The notes below the pieces were generated by a model, which was not told the DNA's origin, did not search any database, and saw nothing but the letters and a program-made list of their open reading frames with translations. Both the position numbers and the translations under genes were made by a program. DNA of 64,000 nucleotides, from contig JAJEKV010000113.1 in NCBI GenBank assembly GCA_021234155.1, forward strand, positions 2,092,325 through 2,156,324. Direction: 5' to 3'. Below are positions 14,740 to 25,555 of this stretch, in pieces (within the stretch, counting starts at the first letter, position 1; each line of letters starts with the position of its first letter). This stretch comes from Isoetes taiwanensis (Eukaryota > Streptophyta > Lycopodiopsida > Isoetales > Isoetaceae).

Positions 14740-15553
14740 AAGGAAGAAGCCTCTTCTATAAGGAGGGAGGAATGGGCAAAGGTCCAATCAACGGGGTCAG
14801 CCCGGCAAGCGGTTGACTGCTGCTCAGGTCCGATAGCAAACCAGGCACTAGAAGAGGCCTTGACATAACTGGAGGCGAGAATAGAGAATAACATCACCTG
14901 AATTGCATGTATGATAGAAGAGATGCAGTCCTGGGTATCCCAGGTGCTCAGAAGACAGTTGGCAACATAGAAACAACGGATTGCAGAGATGGAGACCTGC
15001 ACATAATAGATGGAAGACAACATCCGCTTGGTGCACTTCAAGAGCTAGCAGGACAAGCAGAGTCCCATCGGCCTATATGAGCTTGCCTGGACTCCTTGTC
15101 TACCACCATGAAGCCATGACACAAGACAGAAAATATGCTGAGCAGGAGATACTGGCAACAATGTCCGGCCTTAGACCAAAGGTTGAGGAGGCTGCCACTA
15201 TGATGCGAAGTGTCCAGACCACCTTTAAGGAGAGTCAATCACAGCTGAGAGCCCTTTGAAGTAGGGTCGAGACATAGGAAGAGCTTTCATCAGTAGTGAA
15301 CCTTGCACTGAACACTCGCTTGTTGAAACTTGCGCACAACTTCACTTCTCGAGATCAAGAGGTGCAGGAACTGCGAGCAACTATTGCCCAGCAAGGCAAG
15401 GGCCTCCATGCAGAGGCGCATGAGCAACTGCAATGTCACATGCATGAACTGGTAAGGCAATAGCAATTCCAGCGGGAGATGACCTCCAAGCTTTAGAAAT
15501 AAGAGGCCACAGTAGTTCCGCACGCCCAACGGCCTGCAAGACGTTCCAAATAA
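14740..15553 (+). pseudogene. Decayed coiled-coil protein gene (unidentified, possibly gag-like)
   Basis: Two overlapping plus-strand frames carry a continuous charged, Gln- and Glu-rich helical sequence. The first (about 14740-15060) reads NQALEEALT-stop-LEARIENN and MIEEMQSWVSQVLRRQLAT. The second (about 15100-15553) reads MSGLRPKVEEAATMMRSVQ, then RDQEVQELRATIAQQGKGL, then a Gln-rich end. Heptad-like spacing of Leu, Ile and Val suggests a coiled coil. About ten in-frame stops interrupt it. Nearly all stand where a Gln or Arg codon would fit, and a single C-to-T change would produce each of them. One frame change is needed near 15060. The protein family is not recognised; coiled-coil gag proteins of plant LTR elements are one possibility, and a host structural protein is another. 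Confidence 0.6.
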
Positions 15554-15615
15554 TTCCAATGAATGTCTTATATTATAAACATATTATATTATAGAGTTAT
15601 GCGATTGTAGGGTCT

Positions 15616-15635
15616 AATTGAATTGAATTGAATTG
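15616..15635. repeat. (AATTG)4 3' tail of LINE A
   Basis: Four perfect AATTG units directly beyond the last LINE-derived sequence, fitting the 3' microsatellite tail of a minus-strand non-LTR element. Confidence 0.8.
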
Positions 15636-16299
15636 ATTTTTATCGTCCACGGAGACGATCTATGGGACCTAATCAAGGAGCACAATAGGCAAATTACAAT
15701 TACGATTAAAAATCCTCCATCCCGAATGGTTTTCAAGGGAATTAGCAATAATAAGGATGCTAATAAACTGTATAAATATACATCATGATACATGGTACAT
15801 GTCAAGGTAGTGTCCTGGAACATATTTGAGTACGCACATCCATCACTTTCTGAAGATACGATCCCAACAACCGTACTGGAGCCGCGCTTAACATCACATG
15901 CAGTGGCTGATTGGGCTGGACGAACTCAGTGTAGCATGCCCAAATGTGGTCATATGCTGGACAACTATGAAGATGCGACCCTCATCCTCAATAACTCCTA
16001 ATTGGTAGCACTCACAAAGCCTATTCTGGCGCGCCTCCCCAATCCAAGTGCCTGTTTCAATTCTGAGGCGATGTGCCCCAGTGGAGTCTGCATTTTTTCA
16101 TGAGCAGATAGGTATGCAAATAGCATTGGGAGCCCCGTTCGAGCGTGGGATTTCTCTGATGATAGTAATGTGCCGTCATGACCTACTCAAGGGCATGACA
16201 TCTCAAAGCTTGCTAAGGAAACAAACATCATGGTACTGCTTCAAGTTATGGCAATCCTCTTCTATTTGCACCTATATGCACCTGTGCTCTTGTACAATC

Positions 16300-17600
16300 C
16301 ATCGGGCTAGCCATTGAGCTCGCTTTTCCTTCCAGCAGTCTTTGAGGTTCTGTAGGCCCATTGCCACGTTATATGCAAGGCAGCGGAGACGAGCATCGTC
16401 CGTACTGACCAACTTCTAAAAATAGACGATGTGGCAATCAAAGGCCACCTTTTGAAGAGGCAAGAAACGTATCTCATGCAGAAGAATCTGATATGGGACT
16501 GTGGATTTCATCCTTAGTGTCTGAGCCAGGAAGGCCGCCTGCACCTGCTCCAAATCATTCTAGGTAGCAATGAACAATACTGGACCCCAGACGTCAACAC
16601 TGAATAGAAAAATGGGTTTCACCAAGACGTTGTTCTGCTTGCATACATGCCTTCCAACCAGCGGTCACTCATAATTAGATGGAAGTGTCCCAGTACATCC
16701 CCTCATAAATGAATGATGGAGGTCTTGGCTGACGTGAAGAGCAACACCCTGCCTCGCTAAATTGACGCCAAGATACCCATGGCCCGGCTGTACCATGTCC
16801 AAGGAATCCAAATAGCTCAGATGTCTTCGTGGTGCTCAAGAGGTTCCATATCGCCGCAAGACATATGAGTTGTCTGGTGATTTGGTGCAAAAGGCCCTCC
16901 ATTTTCAGCAAGCCAGCTTTCTAGCTAGTCAATGTAAAGTCCAAGTAGTGTTGGAGAAAGAGGGCATCCCTCGCGAACTCCAATACTACTGTTGAATGAT
17001 TGACATGACGAGTCCAGCTGGTTCGAACATGTCTCATATAACATGTATACCGCATTCTGCAGATCCATAGGGACTGCAACTGTCGCAATCTTCCTCATAG
17101 CTTTTCTTGAGGGACATTATTAAAGGCATTTGGCAAAGCCGAGGAAGCAGCAATACAGATCTTGATGGCGATTCTTGCTATCTTCAACCAAAGTTTTCAG
17201 TGTGAAAATATGATCAATGGTTGAGTGTTGAGGCTTGAATCCCACTCAAGATAACCGCTGGTACACATTTGTCGCCTCCCATCTCTGCCAATTGTCGCCA
17301 AGAATGCCAACCAACAAATTCGTGAACAGTGCTCACTCATGCTTGCTCTGGTAATTGGCCTGACAAAGCAGCGCCAACCACTTTGTAGCTGGGAACAACC
17401 CTGCTAATGATCTACTGCGAGGAGAAGCCTTCCTGTAATGTCTTGTTGACCAATGAAGTTAGATGGTAATCGTGGCAACCCCCGCCATTTGAATACTCTT
17501 GGCTCGGTGATGCCATCCAAGTCAGCCGCTTCCCATTAGCAAGATGTCAGAGTCTTAATGACTGTGAAATTTCAGATTTTCAATGCTCCACCTATCTCCA
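16300..17600 (-). pseudogene. LINE A reverse transcriptase remnant
   Basis: Minus-strand blocks in order: SRVVPSYKV near 17390, GDKCVPAVI near 17260, a stretch with FHTENFG near 17200 in the place where family members have a STxDHIFTLKT-like motif, PGHGYLGVNLARQGVAL near 16750, then LLHEIRFLPLQKVAFDCH near 16460. These follow the fingers-palm-thumb order of LINE reverse transcriptases. The catalytic aspartate pair is not preserved in any frame I could follow. Stops and shifts are spread throughout. Confidence 0.75.
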
Positions 17601-18307
17601 AGGATATTGCTACTCGAAGCCCCTCGAGATCACAGAGTTACCGTAGTTAATCGGCCCATATTGCTCGAAGTGATGTTCCATGGTGGCCGTGATAGGCTTT
17701 ATGAGACCCCTTTGCCGTAAGGTTCGATGACACCCGAGATAGAATATTTTCCTCTGATGCTCCGTGAGTACCTGGCCTTTTTACCATTGAGAAAATTGCG
17801 GTATTGCTTGATTGCATGCGGGCATAAAGCGAGATCCGTGACCTGCTAGCACCAATATTTGAGTTCCTTGCACTCGGCATCAAACCATGTTATAAGGAAA
17901 AGTTATGGTTCCTGAGATCCATCGTGCGCGACTTCTTCCAAAGCACCTCTCAACAGTCCCAAGCACCTCAATCAATCGGCTTGTTTGTTGTTATAGTGTG
18001 AGAAGCTGGAGATTCCATGCGAGGTCATCTGTGAGCATCTACGCATAGGTCTCATCGTGATCATAATCTAAATGCAGTTGAGGCACGTGGGGAGCTGCAA
18101 CACAAGAGGGTTCGGACAGTCTGCCAAGCTAGTTGCAAGTAGAGTAGTTGGTGGCTTGAGTTGACTTCTTCATCTCTGCATAGCCTAGTCTGCTATCAAC
18201 ATATAATTAACCACACTGGATCCACCCCCTAGTTTTCCTACCGACAAGTGTAACTGCCGGAGGAGGGCCAATGTGCTAACCCATTGCAGATGACCAAGTC
18301 AAAGATG

Positions 18308-18646
18308 CTACACATCTAAAGCAATTGTCTGCCAAAGCACATGACTAGATGGGTTCTGGGTACATGATGTCTGTGGCCAAGCTGTCTCGGCAGGGTGGAG
18401 CTGCAAGATGTCCTTTGCCAAAGCATCAAACTTTGTTAGCTGCTCTATCCACGAGCACGCATTAAAGTCCCCCAACAACATGATGTCGCACCTGCTTGTG
18501 TTGCTATATGTCATCATATAGATTGGTATACAGGTCCAAACCATCCACAAGTGACAGCAGTAGAAGGTAGACCTTGCATATGGGAAGTAAAGTATGTCGC
18601 TATAAAGAGGGATCAAAGATCGCACTCCGTAATCACAATGTACCAC
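18308..18646 (-). pseudogene. LINE A endonuclease C-terminal part
   Basis: An open minus-strand frame of 112 residues contains MLLGDFNAC, the GDFN motif of apurinic/apyrimidinic-type endonucleases of non-LTR elements, followed by a helix-rich region expected before the second catalytic His. Upstream catalytic blocks are not recognised. The enzyme nicks target DNA to prime reverse transcription; this copy is a fragment. Confidence 0.8.
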
Positions 18647-18974
18647 CGTATCTATTCATCTGCAAGGTGGAGAGATCTAATGGTGCCGCCTTGTTCTATT
18701 ATAGCGTAAAATTGGTTCCTATGTCCCCGCTGCTCTATGCATTTATTGAATAGTAATAAATGTGTTGCATTCTCTGAACCTTAGTGCTTCCAACACGAGA
18801 GGGGTCGTCCATGTCCAGGCAATGGTTACACTTCCTCGGCCATGTGGGAGTTCCTCAAGTAATCCTGTACCAGTGTCATGAAACTACCTATAACACAGAG
18901 TTTGTACCATAATAAATGGTAAACCTCCAATAGATGCATCATAAACCCTCAATAATAACTTGTATACTTAGAAT

Positions 18975-19055
18975 TACCGACCTACAAGATTTCAATATTT
19001 CCTATTCTATTAGGCATGACACCCCTAACATAACAAAATCTCCCAATGTTACACA
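18975..19055. repeat. About 80 bp repeat, copy 1
   Basis: CAAGATTTCAATAT followed by CCTATTCTATTAG and GCATGACA recurs about 500 bp downstream at 19475-19550, suggesting a diverged segmental tandem duplication of this intergenic stretch. Confidence 0.75.
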
Positions 19056-19474
19056 CAGGCACACAGCAGGCACAGCCCAAGTGTGGGGCCAGCTGTGTAC
19101 AGATCAGCAGCTGTGGAAGAATCAGCAAAGTCCTGCAACACCCCCACATAAAAATCAATGGGGCCCCACCCATCCTTGCATGCCTCTCTCAGAAGGTGCC
19201 ACTGAGCTGAATAATAAAGTGTTGTTTAACCTCTAAAGTGTGCCCAAGCTCTGCAAGCCTACCTAGGAGGGTCAACCAACATGTCACAAACACAGACTAT
19301 TTCCCTTCTGCCATGGGAAAGCCCTTGCAATCCTAGGAAGACCATACACATGAAACTAGGCTATTAGTCACTATTTAAGTCAATGGGTTAATAAGTACAA
19401 TGGCAACCCCACATTTTAATACAACCTCTAGCTTTGAATAATCTATTAGAAGCAACTCTTAGAATGGCTGAATC

Positions 19475-19550
19475 TGCAAGATTTCAATATCTCCCTATTC
19501 TATTAGCATGACATTCTTAAAATAACAGAACCTCCCCCGATGTTACCACA
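19475..19550. repeat. About 80 bp repeat, copy 2
   Basis: Second copy of the 18975-19055 repeat with a few substitutions and one-base indels. The rest of the 19.1-21.8 kb interval, apart from the SINE-like segment near 20 kb, shows no gene or element I recognise. Confidence 0.75.
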
Positions 19551-19959
19551 ACACGTTCATACATTGTGGCTTTGGGCATATGTTATCTCTTTATAAACAT
19601 GCATCATTAATCAGATTTGGAAAAGTTAAAATCCTAAGAAATCTATAGGCTGACGAAGCACCATCATAACCCATGATATTGGTAGCAAGTATAGATCTAA
19701 TGATTGTATAGATGTACAAGAGAAGGCTTATAGGAAATATGAGCAATGTCATAAATTTAGCTAGTCATATGAGTTTGGGCCACTATGTTAGGACACTGGA
19801 GTCTTGTTAGTTACTATATGGGAACAATGAAATGCCATTTTTCAGGCATTATATACAAAATTTAATCATTAAAAGTAATGTATAGAAACATACCTGACAT
19901 TCGCATACAACGATATTTATGTCAGAAAGGCCCACAATAAAATGCAAAAGGGTAGTTCA

Positions 19960-20035
19960 CAAAATAGAATTTGAACTTGCAACCTTCTAATTGCAAGTCA
20001 CACACCCTTACCAAGTGCGCTACCAATATTTGTTG
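19960..20035 (-). mobile_element. tRNA-related SINE-like segment
   Basis: On the minus strand the segment reads TGGTAGCGCACTTGGTAAGG, resembling a D-arm and A box. It continues with TGTGACTTGCAATTAGA, an anticodon-arm-like block with TGC in the loop (Ala-type), and then GGTTGCAAGTTCAAATTC, a B-box/T-arm-like block. The order and spacing fit a tRNA, but stems are imperfect and the acceptor stem is not evident. A SINE head or tRNA pseudogene is more likely than a working tRNA. Body limits are unknown. Confidence 0.6.
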
Positions 20036-21888
20036 AAAACATTTCGTCACGTCTTTCTCATATGTGGTACTATTTCCAGGAGGTTCTAGAATATTCTAGA
20101 ACCTAAATGCATATGGATACACTTTGGCGCCGACCTCGTGTTCAAGACAAATAACAGATTCATATTTTGGGACCAAACAATGGCCATTCTACACGTAAAA
20201 AGATCGGTGGAAGCAATAAATTAAAAATTATATAAAGAGATTGAAAGCAATCCTAAATAAGCAATGGATGTTCGATGTTCAAATACTGTTGCACACTTTT
20301 CCTCATTATGTGAGAAACTCAGTTCAATCTGATGGCATTGAAAAGTATTAATTCAAACATCTTTTATCTAATATATTGCCTTTCTAAAAACTGTATTTCG
20401 ACCCAGCTGTGTTACGTCTCCTTCTTAATGCGTAGATGGTGTTTTCATTGTCTGAAGGTAAATCATGGAGCAAATCTGCTAGTTTCAGAGATGCGGGTCA
20501 AAATCTTGTGTCCGGTAGTTCCTGCCATCCAAAATGTCAGCTTGGCACTTCCGCATCTCTCTCCAAACCTATTCCGAACCTAAACTTCTGTCGCAAGTCG
20601 AATTGGATCCAATGGAGGTAGTTCTAAATTCTTTCAATTCTATTGGTGGGTTCTTAATTGCCAGGGATCAAATGCCGCTAATGGAATCTCAACCTAAACA
20701 CAACCGAAAGGCAAGATTTATGCCATAAATTGAGACAGTCAGTGATCAGTGCTGCCATGTGGCAGTCAGGTATGAGAGACAATATCACGCTACATTTTAG
20801 TAGTTGTGAAAGGATTTTAGAAGAACATTGCTACAGCTCTATCTATTAACCTCTCGATTCCTTTTCACTTATATACTCGTAAATTATTAATTCATGTGTC
20901 CTCCATCTCCAAACATGCATGTGATTAAATGGGCTACTTTCGAGGTGCCGATCGCCATAGCCAAAAGCAAATTGGGCCAACGGTCAGAAGGTGCTTACAC
21001 AAATTTCAGCAAGGAACCCCCTTACACTAACGAACACAGGTTGCTTTTCAATCTGGGCCCTCCAAATGCCACATCCAATGGTATCAAAATGACATAATCC
21101 ATCAACCCACCTCCCTAAGGGTTTGCCCTTCGAGCAACTGTAAAGACAAAGTAGGAGCAGCTATACTCGGCACTACCACGCTTTATTCAACCCTGGGTGA
21201 ATTGCGCTTTTTTCCGATTGTTCAGAATCTAATTGCATTAAGTGCAAATCACCATCGAATCATTTGCTCAAGATTTTGGACATAATTCTTTTCCTTCAAT
21301 TGTTCTATCTTGTCGTTCTGATTTTACTGAAGAATGTTCCTTTCAGAAGCATTATGGGCATGGAAACATGCTGACGCGCTAATGCTTCCGGAAGGAACAT
21401 TCCTGTATGCAAAAACCCCTACACAAAGGAAAATAAATAGGGTATATTAGTATACATATACTACGATTACATGCAAATATAAAACTTAGGCCCCAATGAG
21501 CGCCACAGGAACCCAAAAAACTTAGACGCCTTCATGGGGTGACCCTCTTTCACGGAGTTTGCCGAGCTAGGGGAAGTCCGACAATGCAAGACTCCATTAC
21601 GATCTCAATCATACAACATTTTGAGAATCAAAGTTAATTATTAGCATCTATCTATACTCTTTTAATCAAGCATTACTCATCTGGATGCTTTCAACCATGG
21701 AGGGGACGCAGAGGCTGAGTTTACCCCCGTAGTGACTCTCCTTGAATATTGGAAGCATTGTAATTAGACTTTTTGCAAGCACAAGGTACCTCCTTTGCCT
21801 TCAAAGTGAAACCGTAAAACAAAAACCCTAAATTAGATATATACAAACAAGCCATAGATGGCGAGGGCAGGATATCAGCCGTAGTATA

Positions 21889-23376
21889 ATGTTCCATTCC
21901 TCTAGAGCTGTGAGGCTGAGAACTATCTTTCTTCTGCGGTCTCGTGGAGCATCTACCATTATAGCGCAATATTATCCAACTGATATTGATGAGATTTCAA
22001 CGCTCTTGCGGAGATGCGATAGCGCCAAATTCCTCTTAGAAGGTAAGCGCATCCACGATCACATCATTAAGATCGGACTTCATAAGGATAGATTTATATG
22101 CAATCTCCTAGTACAGATGTATGGCAAATGTGGTGAAATTAGAAAAGCAAGGGATGTGTTCAATAATATTCTCAGACCAAATTGCTTCTCCTGGAATATC
22201 ATGTTCACAGCTTATATCCATCATGATCTGTTCAAAGAAGCTAAGCAGTTGTTTCTGTTAATGCCAGAACCCAATATAGTATCATGGAATGCCATGGTTG
22301 CTGCTTGTGTCCAGCATGGGCAGATGAATGACGCCCTTATATTCTTTAAAAGAATGCCAGAACATGATGTAGTGTCATGGACAACTATGGTCGCTGGATA
22401 TGCCCAACATGGCCAAGTCAAGGAAGCAAAGTGCTTCTTTCAGGAAATGCCTGAACGGGACACTGTATCTTGGACTGCTATGGTTTCAGCTTATGCCCAG
22501 CAAGGTATGATGGAGGAAGCATACAATATGTTTGAGCAAATGCCAGACAGAGATGTTATTTCATGGAATGCGATGATTTCAGGATATGCTCAGCAGGGCC
22601 GGATTCAAGAAGCACTCCTGTTCTTCAGACAAATACAACAGGAATCTATAAAGCCAGATCCAGTCACCTTCTTCAGCATCCTTGAGGCATGTGCAAATCA
22701 AGCAGCTTTGTTGGACGGAAAGCAAGTCCATGTTTATATATTGAGATCAAGTCTTGTAGCAGATACGTTGGTTAACACTGCTCTTGTTAATATGTATGGA
22801 AAGTGTGGAAACCTAGAAGATGCTTGCACAGTGTTTAATGAAATGCCAGATAGGCTTCTATTTTCCTGGAACACCATGATTTCGACATATTCACAGCATG
22901 GCCGGGCTAAAGAAGTCCTTCAGTCCTTTGTTGAAATGGTTTTGGAAGGTATGTGTCCTGATAATGTCACATTTCTTAGTATGTTTTCTGCTTGTTGCAA
23001 TTCTGCTTTACTCGATGGGGGTTATCATAATCTTGTTTCTATGAGTCAAAATTATAACCATGTTCCCATCTTAGAGCACTATAGCTGCATGTTTGATCTC
23101 CTTGGTCGTATTGGTTTACTGGAGATTGCGGAGTCCTCGATTAACAGCATGCCACATCATCCTGATGCAACGTGTTGGAGGGCCTTGCTTGGTTCTTGTA
23201 TACTTCATGATGATACAGAACGGGGAAAATGTGTTGCAGAGCTCGCTTTCCAGTTAGATCCAGAGCATGCAGGAGCCTATGTTTTATTGTCAAACATATA
23301 TGCTGCAGCCCAACACTCAGATGCACAAAAAGTTTTCAGAAGAAGAAAAGTAGTGTCTTTCACTGCATCACAATAG
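21889..23376 (+). CDS. Pentatricopeptide repeat (PPR) protein, PLS type with partial E domain
   Basis: A single-exon open frame of 495 residues. The start at 21889 gives an N-terminus rich in Arg, Ser and hydrophobic residues with no acids in the first 30 residues, fitting an organelle-targeting peptide (inferred). Tandem PPR motifs run from about residue 60 to 410, with typical wording such as MPEHDVVSWTTMVAGYAQHG and MPDRDVISWNAMISGYAQQG. Residues about 410-475 form an E-type region (GRIGLLEIAESSINSMP, then PEHAGAYVLLSNIYAAA). Such proteins bind single-stranded RNA in mitochondria or plastids, and those with E domains usually help C-to-U RNA editing. After residue about 475 the frame diverges from the family and stops at 23376, before an E+ or DYW domain. 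Other frames continue with weakly related residues, so the tail is probably lost by a frameshift. Similarity to fern and lycophyte PPRs is from recall. The RBOH fragment begins 130 bp downstream. Confidence 0.9.
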   Translation: MFHSSRAVRLRTIFLLRSRGASTIIAQYYPTDIDEISTLLRRCDSAKFLLEGKRIHDHIIKIGLHKDRFICNLLVQMYGKCGEIRKARDVFNNILRPNCFSWNIMFTAYIHHDLFKEAKQLFLLMPEPNIVSWNAMVAACVQHGQMNDALIFFKRMPEHDVVSWTTMVAGYAQHGQVKEAKCFFQEMPERDTVSWTAMVSAYAQQGMMEEAYNMFEQMPDRDVISWNAMISGYAQQGRIQEALLFFRQIQQESIKPDPVTFFSILEACANQAALLDGKQVHVYILRSSLVADTLVNTALVNMYGKCGNLEDACTVFNEMPDRLLFSWNTMISTYSQHGRAKEVLQSFVEMVLEGMCPDNVTFLSMFSACCNSALLDGGYHNLVSMSQNYNHVPILEHYSCMFDLLGRIGLLEIAESSINSMPHHPDATCWRALLGSCILHDDTERGKCVAELAFQLDPEHAGAYVLLSNIYAAAQHSDAQKVFRRRKVVSFTASQ

Positions 23377-23506
23377 AACTAAGATTGAGATTGGTAATGC
23401 CCATTGGTAGATGATGCTCAAACTGGGCATATAGAGGTGGCCGAACTGTAAGTTGCTTCAGTTTTTTGCCTCATGTTTATGTTCTTTATTCACATTGTTT
23501 TTGCAG

Positions 23507-25555
23507 GTTTTACAGTTTGAGAGACTTCTTGGGGATCTGCACTGGCTCATGAATCCAACCTAGTTTCATTATCGGAAATCTCTGGATTGTTCTCTTTGAA
23601 CATCAAATATGTTATTACGGATGGCTGGCAACGAATGTGATTATATGGAGCATGGTTTTCAATTATATAATGCTCTTTACATGGAGATTTATTCGCGACA
23701 GCTACAGATCTAGTTTTTGAGTTAATGGGGCACTGCATATGTACAGCCAGGGGTGCTGCAGAGACCCTAAAATTTAACATGGCAATCATTCCCCTGTCTG
23801 CAGAAACATGATGACTTGGCTAAGACGCGCACATCTGAATGTAGTCTTCCCATTTGATGACAGTGTAGAGTTTCACAAAGCATGTCTTGGGCTGTTTTTT
23901 TTTTCTTTGCAAATTTCTTTATTGAGAGCTAACTTAAATAACCTTGCAGACTGTTGCAACTGCTATTTCTTGGGGCGTCATTCTTCATGCCGTTGCACAT
24001 CTCAGCTGTGATTTTCCAGAGTAGCAAATGCAAGTCATGATAAGTTTATGCAGACAATTGGAAATCATTTCCATGGTGTCCAGTGTTTATATTTGCAACT
24101 ATTGAGAGGGGAACAGGCTTAGCAATGGTGCTGCTGATGGCACTTGCCTTTGTGTTTGCAACTCGTTGGTGGCTACAAAGAAAGCTGAACCTCTGGTGGC
24201 CCTACAACAGATTAACAGGGTTCAATCCTTTTTGGTACTCCCACCATTTATTTGTTATAGTATATGGACCACTCATAGTTCATTCAATGTTGCTTTTCTT
24301 CATCCTGAGTTGGTTAGAGAAGACGGTAAAATGATCTTAACTCAGAGCCATTGTTTTCAGTCAACGTCATGAAACTTTTATTGTTTGCTAAAGCATACAA
24401 AAACTATTTCAGACATGGACAATACCATTTTCACTTTACCTTGGAGAGCGCATGTTACAATTGATAAGGGCCTGCATATGTAATGTGAAGATAGTGAAGG
24501 TGTTTGGGTTGGGGCATTTTCTCCAATAGCATACATAGGTGGCAAGGCATTGTGGAAATGTCTTGGCATATCAGTTTACTAAGCTATGTCGGTTTAGTTA
24601 TCATAGTGGGATGTATTGGATGTCTTCTATATCACCATTTGAATGGTAAGAAAATAATTTCTCCTCTTTGGATGTCTAAATGGGGCTAACATTAAGTTCT
24701 TCTATGATACTATGTTACAGGCATCCTTTTTCTATCAACTCAGCACCTGGAGATGAGAATCTCAAGATTCATGTCTGCGCTGTGGGACACTGGACACAGA
24801 AGTTGATAAATGCCTTTTTTTAATCTAATGTTAGATATTTCACATCTGCACAAATATCCAAGATGATTGCTAATTTAGCAGGTCATTGAAGATCTAACCT
24901 AAAAAATCTGGAACAAGATGTCATCAGGTAATTGACTCAAGGTATGCCATCTCAACATGACCTATAACATTTCAGATCTTTCACTAATTTATCCCATGTT
25001 TTTGTATCGCAGATATCCAAAGCTGTTAATAGACTTATGGAACTGCAGCACAGGGCTTCAGTAAATATTATATCCTTTTGCTTATTGGATTTGGGATTGG
25101 TGCGACACCCTTTTATTAGCATCCTGAAAGACATGCAAAGCGTGAAACCATTTATGGTTGTAAATGTGACATTTTATTTATTTGCTGTTCTGATCTGTTA
25201 TACATATTGCAACTTTCAGACAATTGTTTCCACCACAGCAAGCAATGGACTCAAGAAACACCAAGTTCATTCCTACAAATGCATAGTTTCACTGGGTTAC
25301 AAGGAACAGGGATTATTTGATTGGTTCAAAGGAGCTATGAACGAAAGCGCAGAAGCAGACCAGAAAGTAAATACAATTTATCAAAGCCGCAAACCGCGTA
25401 TATGGATTACTGTGATTTAACAACCTCGCGGTACGTTACAAGACACACAACTATTTAAACTTAGTGTACGAAGAAGGAACTATACAGTTTCCTTGATACA
25501 AGCACTTCATCATGAGAAGAGTGGTGTAGAGATCTTCTTTGGGACCAGGGTCCGT
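23507..25555 (+). pseudogene. Respiratory burst oxidase homolog (RBOH, NADPH oxidase), truncated gene fragment with introns
   Basis: Successive exon-like blocks give the membrane and dehydrogenase parts of a plant NADPH oxidase in order. They are [19 protein letters not shown] (about 23723-23779), TWLRRAHLNVVFPFDDSVEF (about 23815), and WGVILHAVAHLSCDFP (about 23970). Next come LTGFNPFWYSHHLFVIVYG (about 24210-24270, heme-binding His region) and TIPFSLYLGERMLQLIRAC (24419-24475). The dehydrogenase part has HPFSINSAPGDENLKIHVCA (24722-24781, FAD-binding HPFS motif), PFISILKDMQSVKP (about 25110, after a NADPH-binding GIGAT in a shifted frame), GYKEQGLFDWFKGAMNESAE (25298-25357) and a C-terminal ALHHEKSGVEIFFGTRVRF-like end near 25500-25555. 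Intron borders between blocks are mostly GT-AG, e.g. acceptors at 23506, 24412, 24720 and 25219 and donors at 24326, 24646 and 25367. The N-terminal EF-hand half is absent, its place taken by the PPR gene, and the last few dozen residues are missing. Several one-base shifts and stops lie inside exons. RBOHs make superoxide at the plasma membrane; this copy should not. Confidence 0.88.

Larger units (their letters stand above)
15600..18850 (-). mobile_element. LINE (non-LTR retrotransposon) A with (AATTG)n 3' tail
   Basis: Read on the minus strand, the element has an endonuclease end with MLLGDFNAC (about 18460-18485), then reverse transcriptase blocks, then C-terminal RT/thumb sequence (LFSVDVWGPVLFIAT, then LRMKSTVPYQILLHEI, near 16460-16610). 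It ends in a short 3' segment before a tandem AATTG tail at 15616-15635 (CAATT on the minus strand). Short microsatellite tails instead of poly(A) are known from several LINE clades. The 5' limit is uncertain and placed near 18.85 kb. Many stops and frameshifts make it inactive. Wording is close to the LINE B fragment at 37.1-38.5 kb, indicating one family. Confidence 0.85.

Noticed and set aside
14514-15041. 175-codon minus-strand open frame, the second longest intact frame in the window
   Set aside because: It is antisense to the decayed coiled-coil frame. Its Gly/Ser/His-rich end mirrors the plus-strand Pro/Thr-rich sequence, and no domain is recognised.
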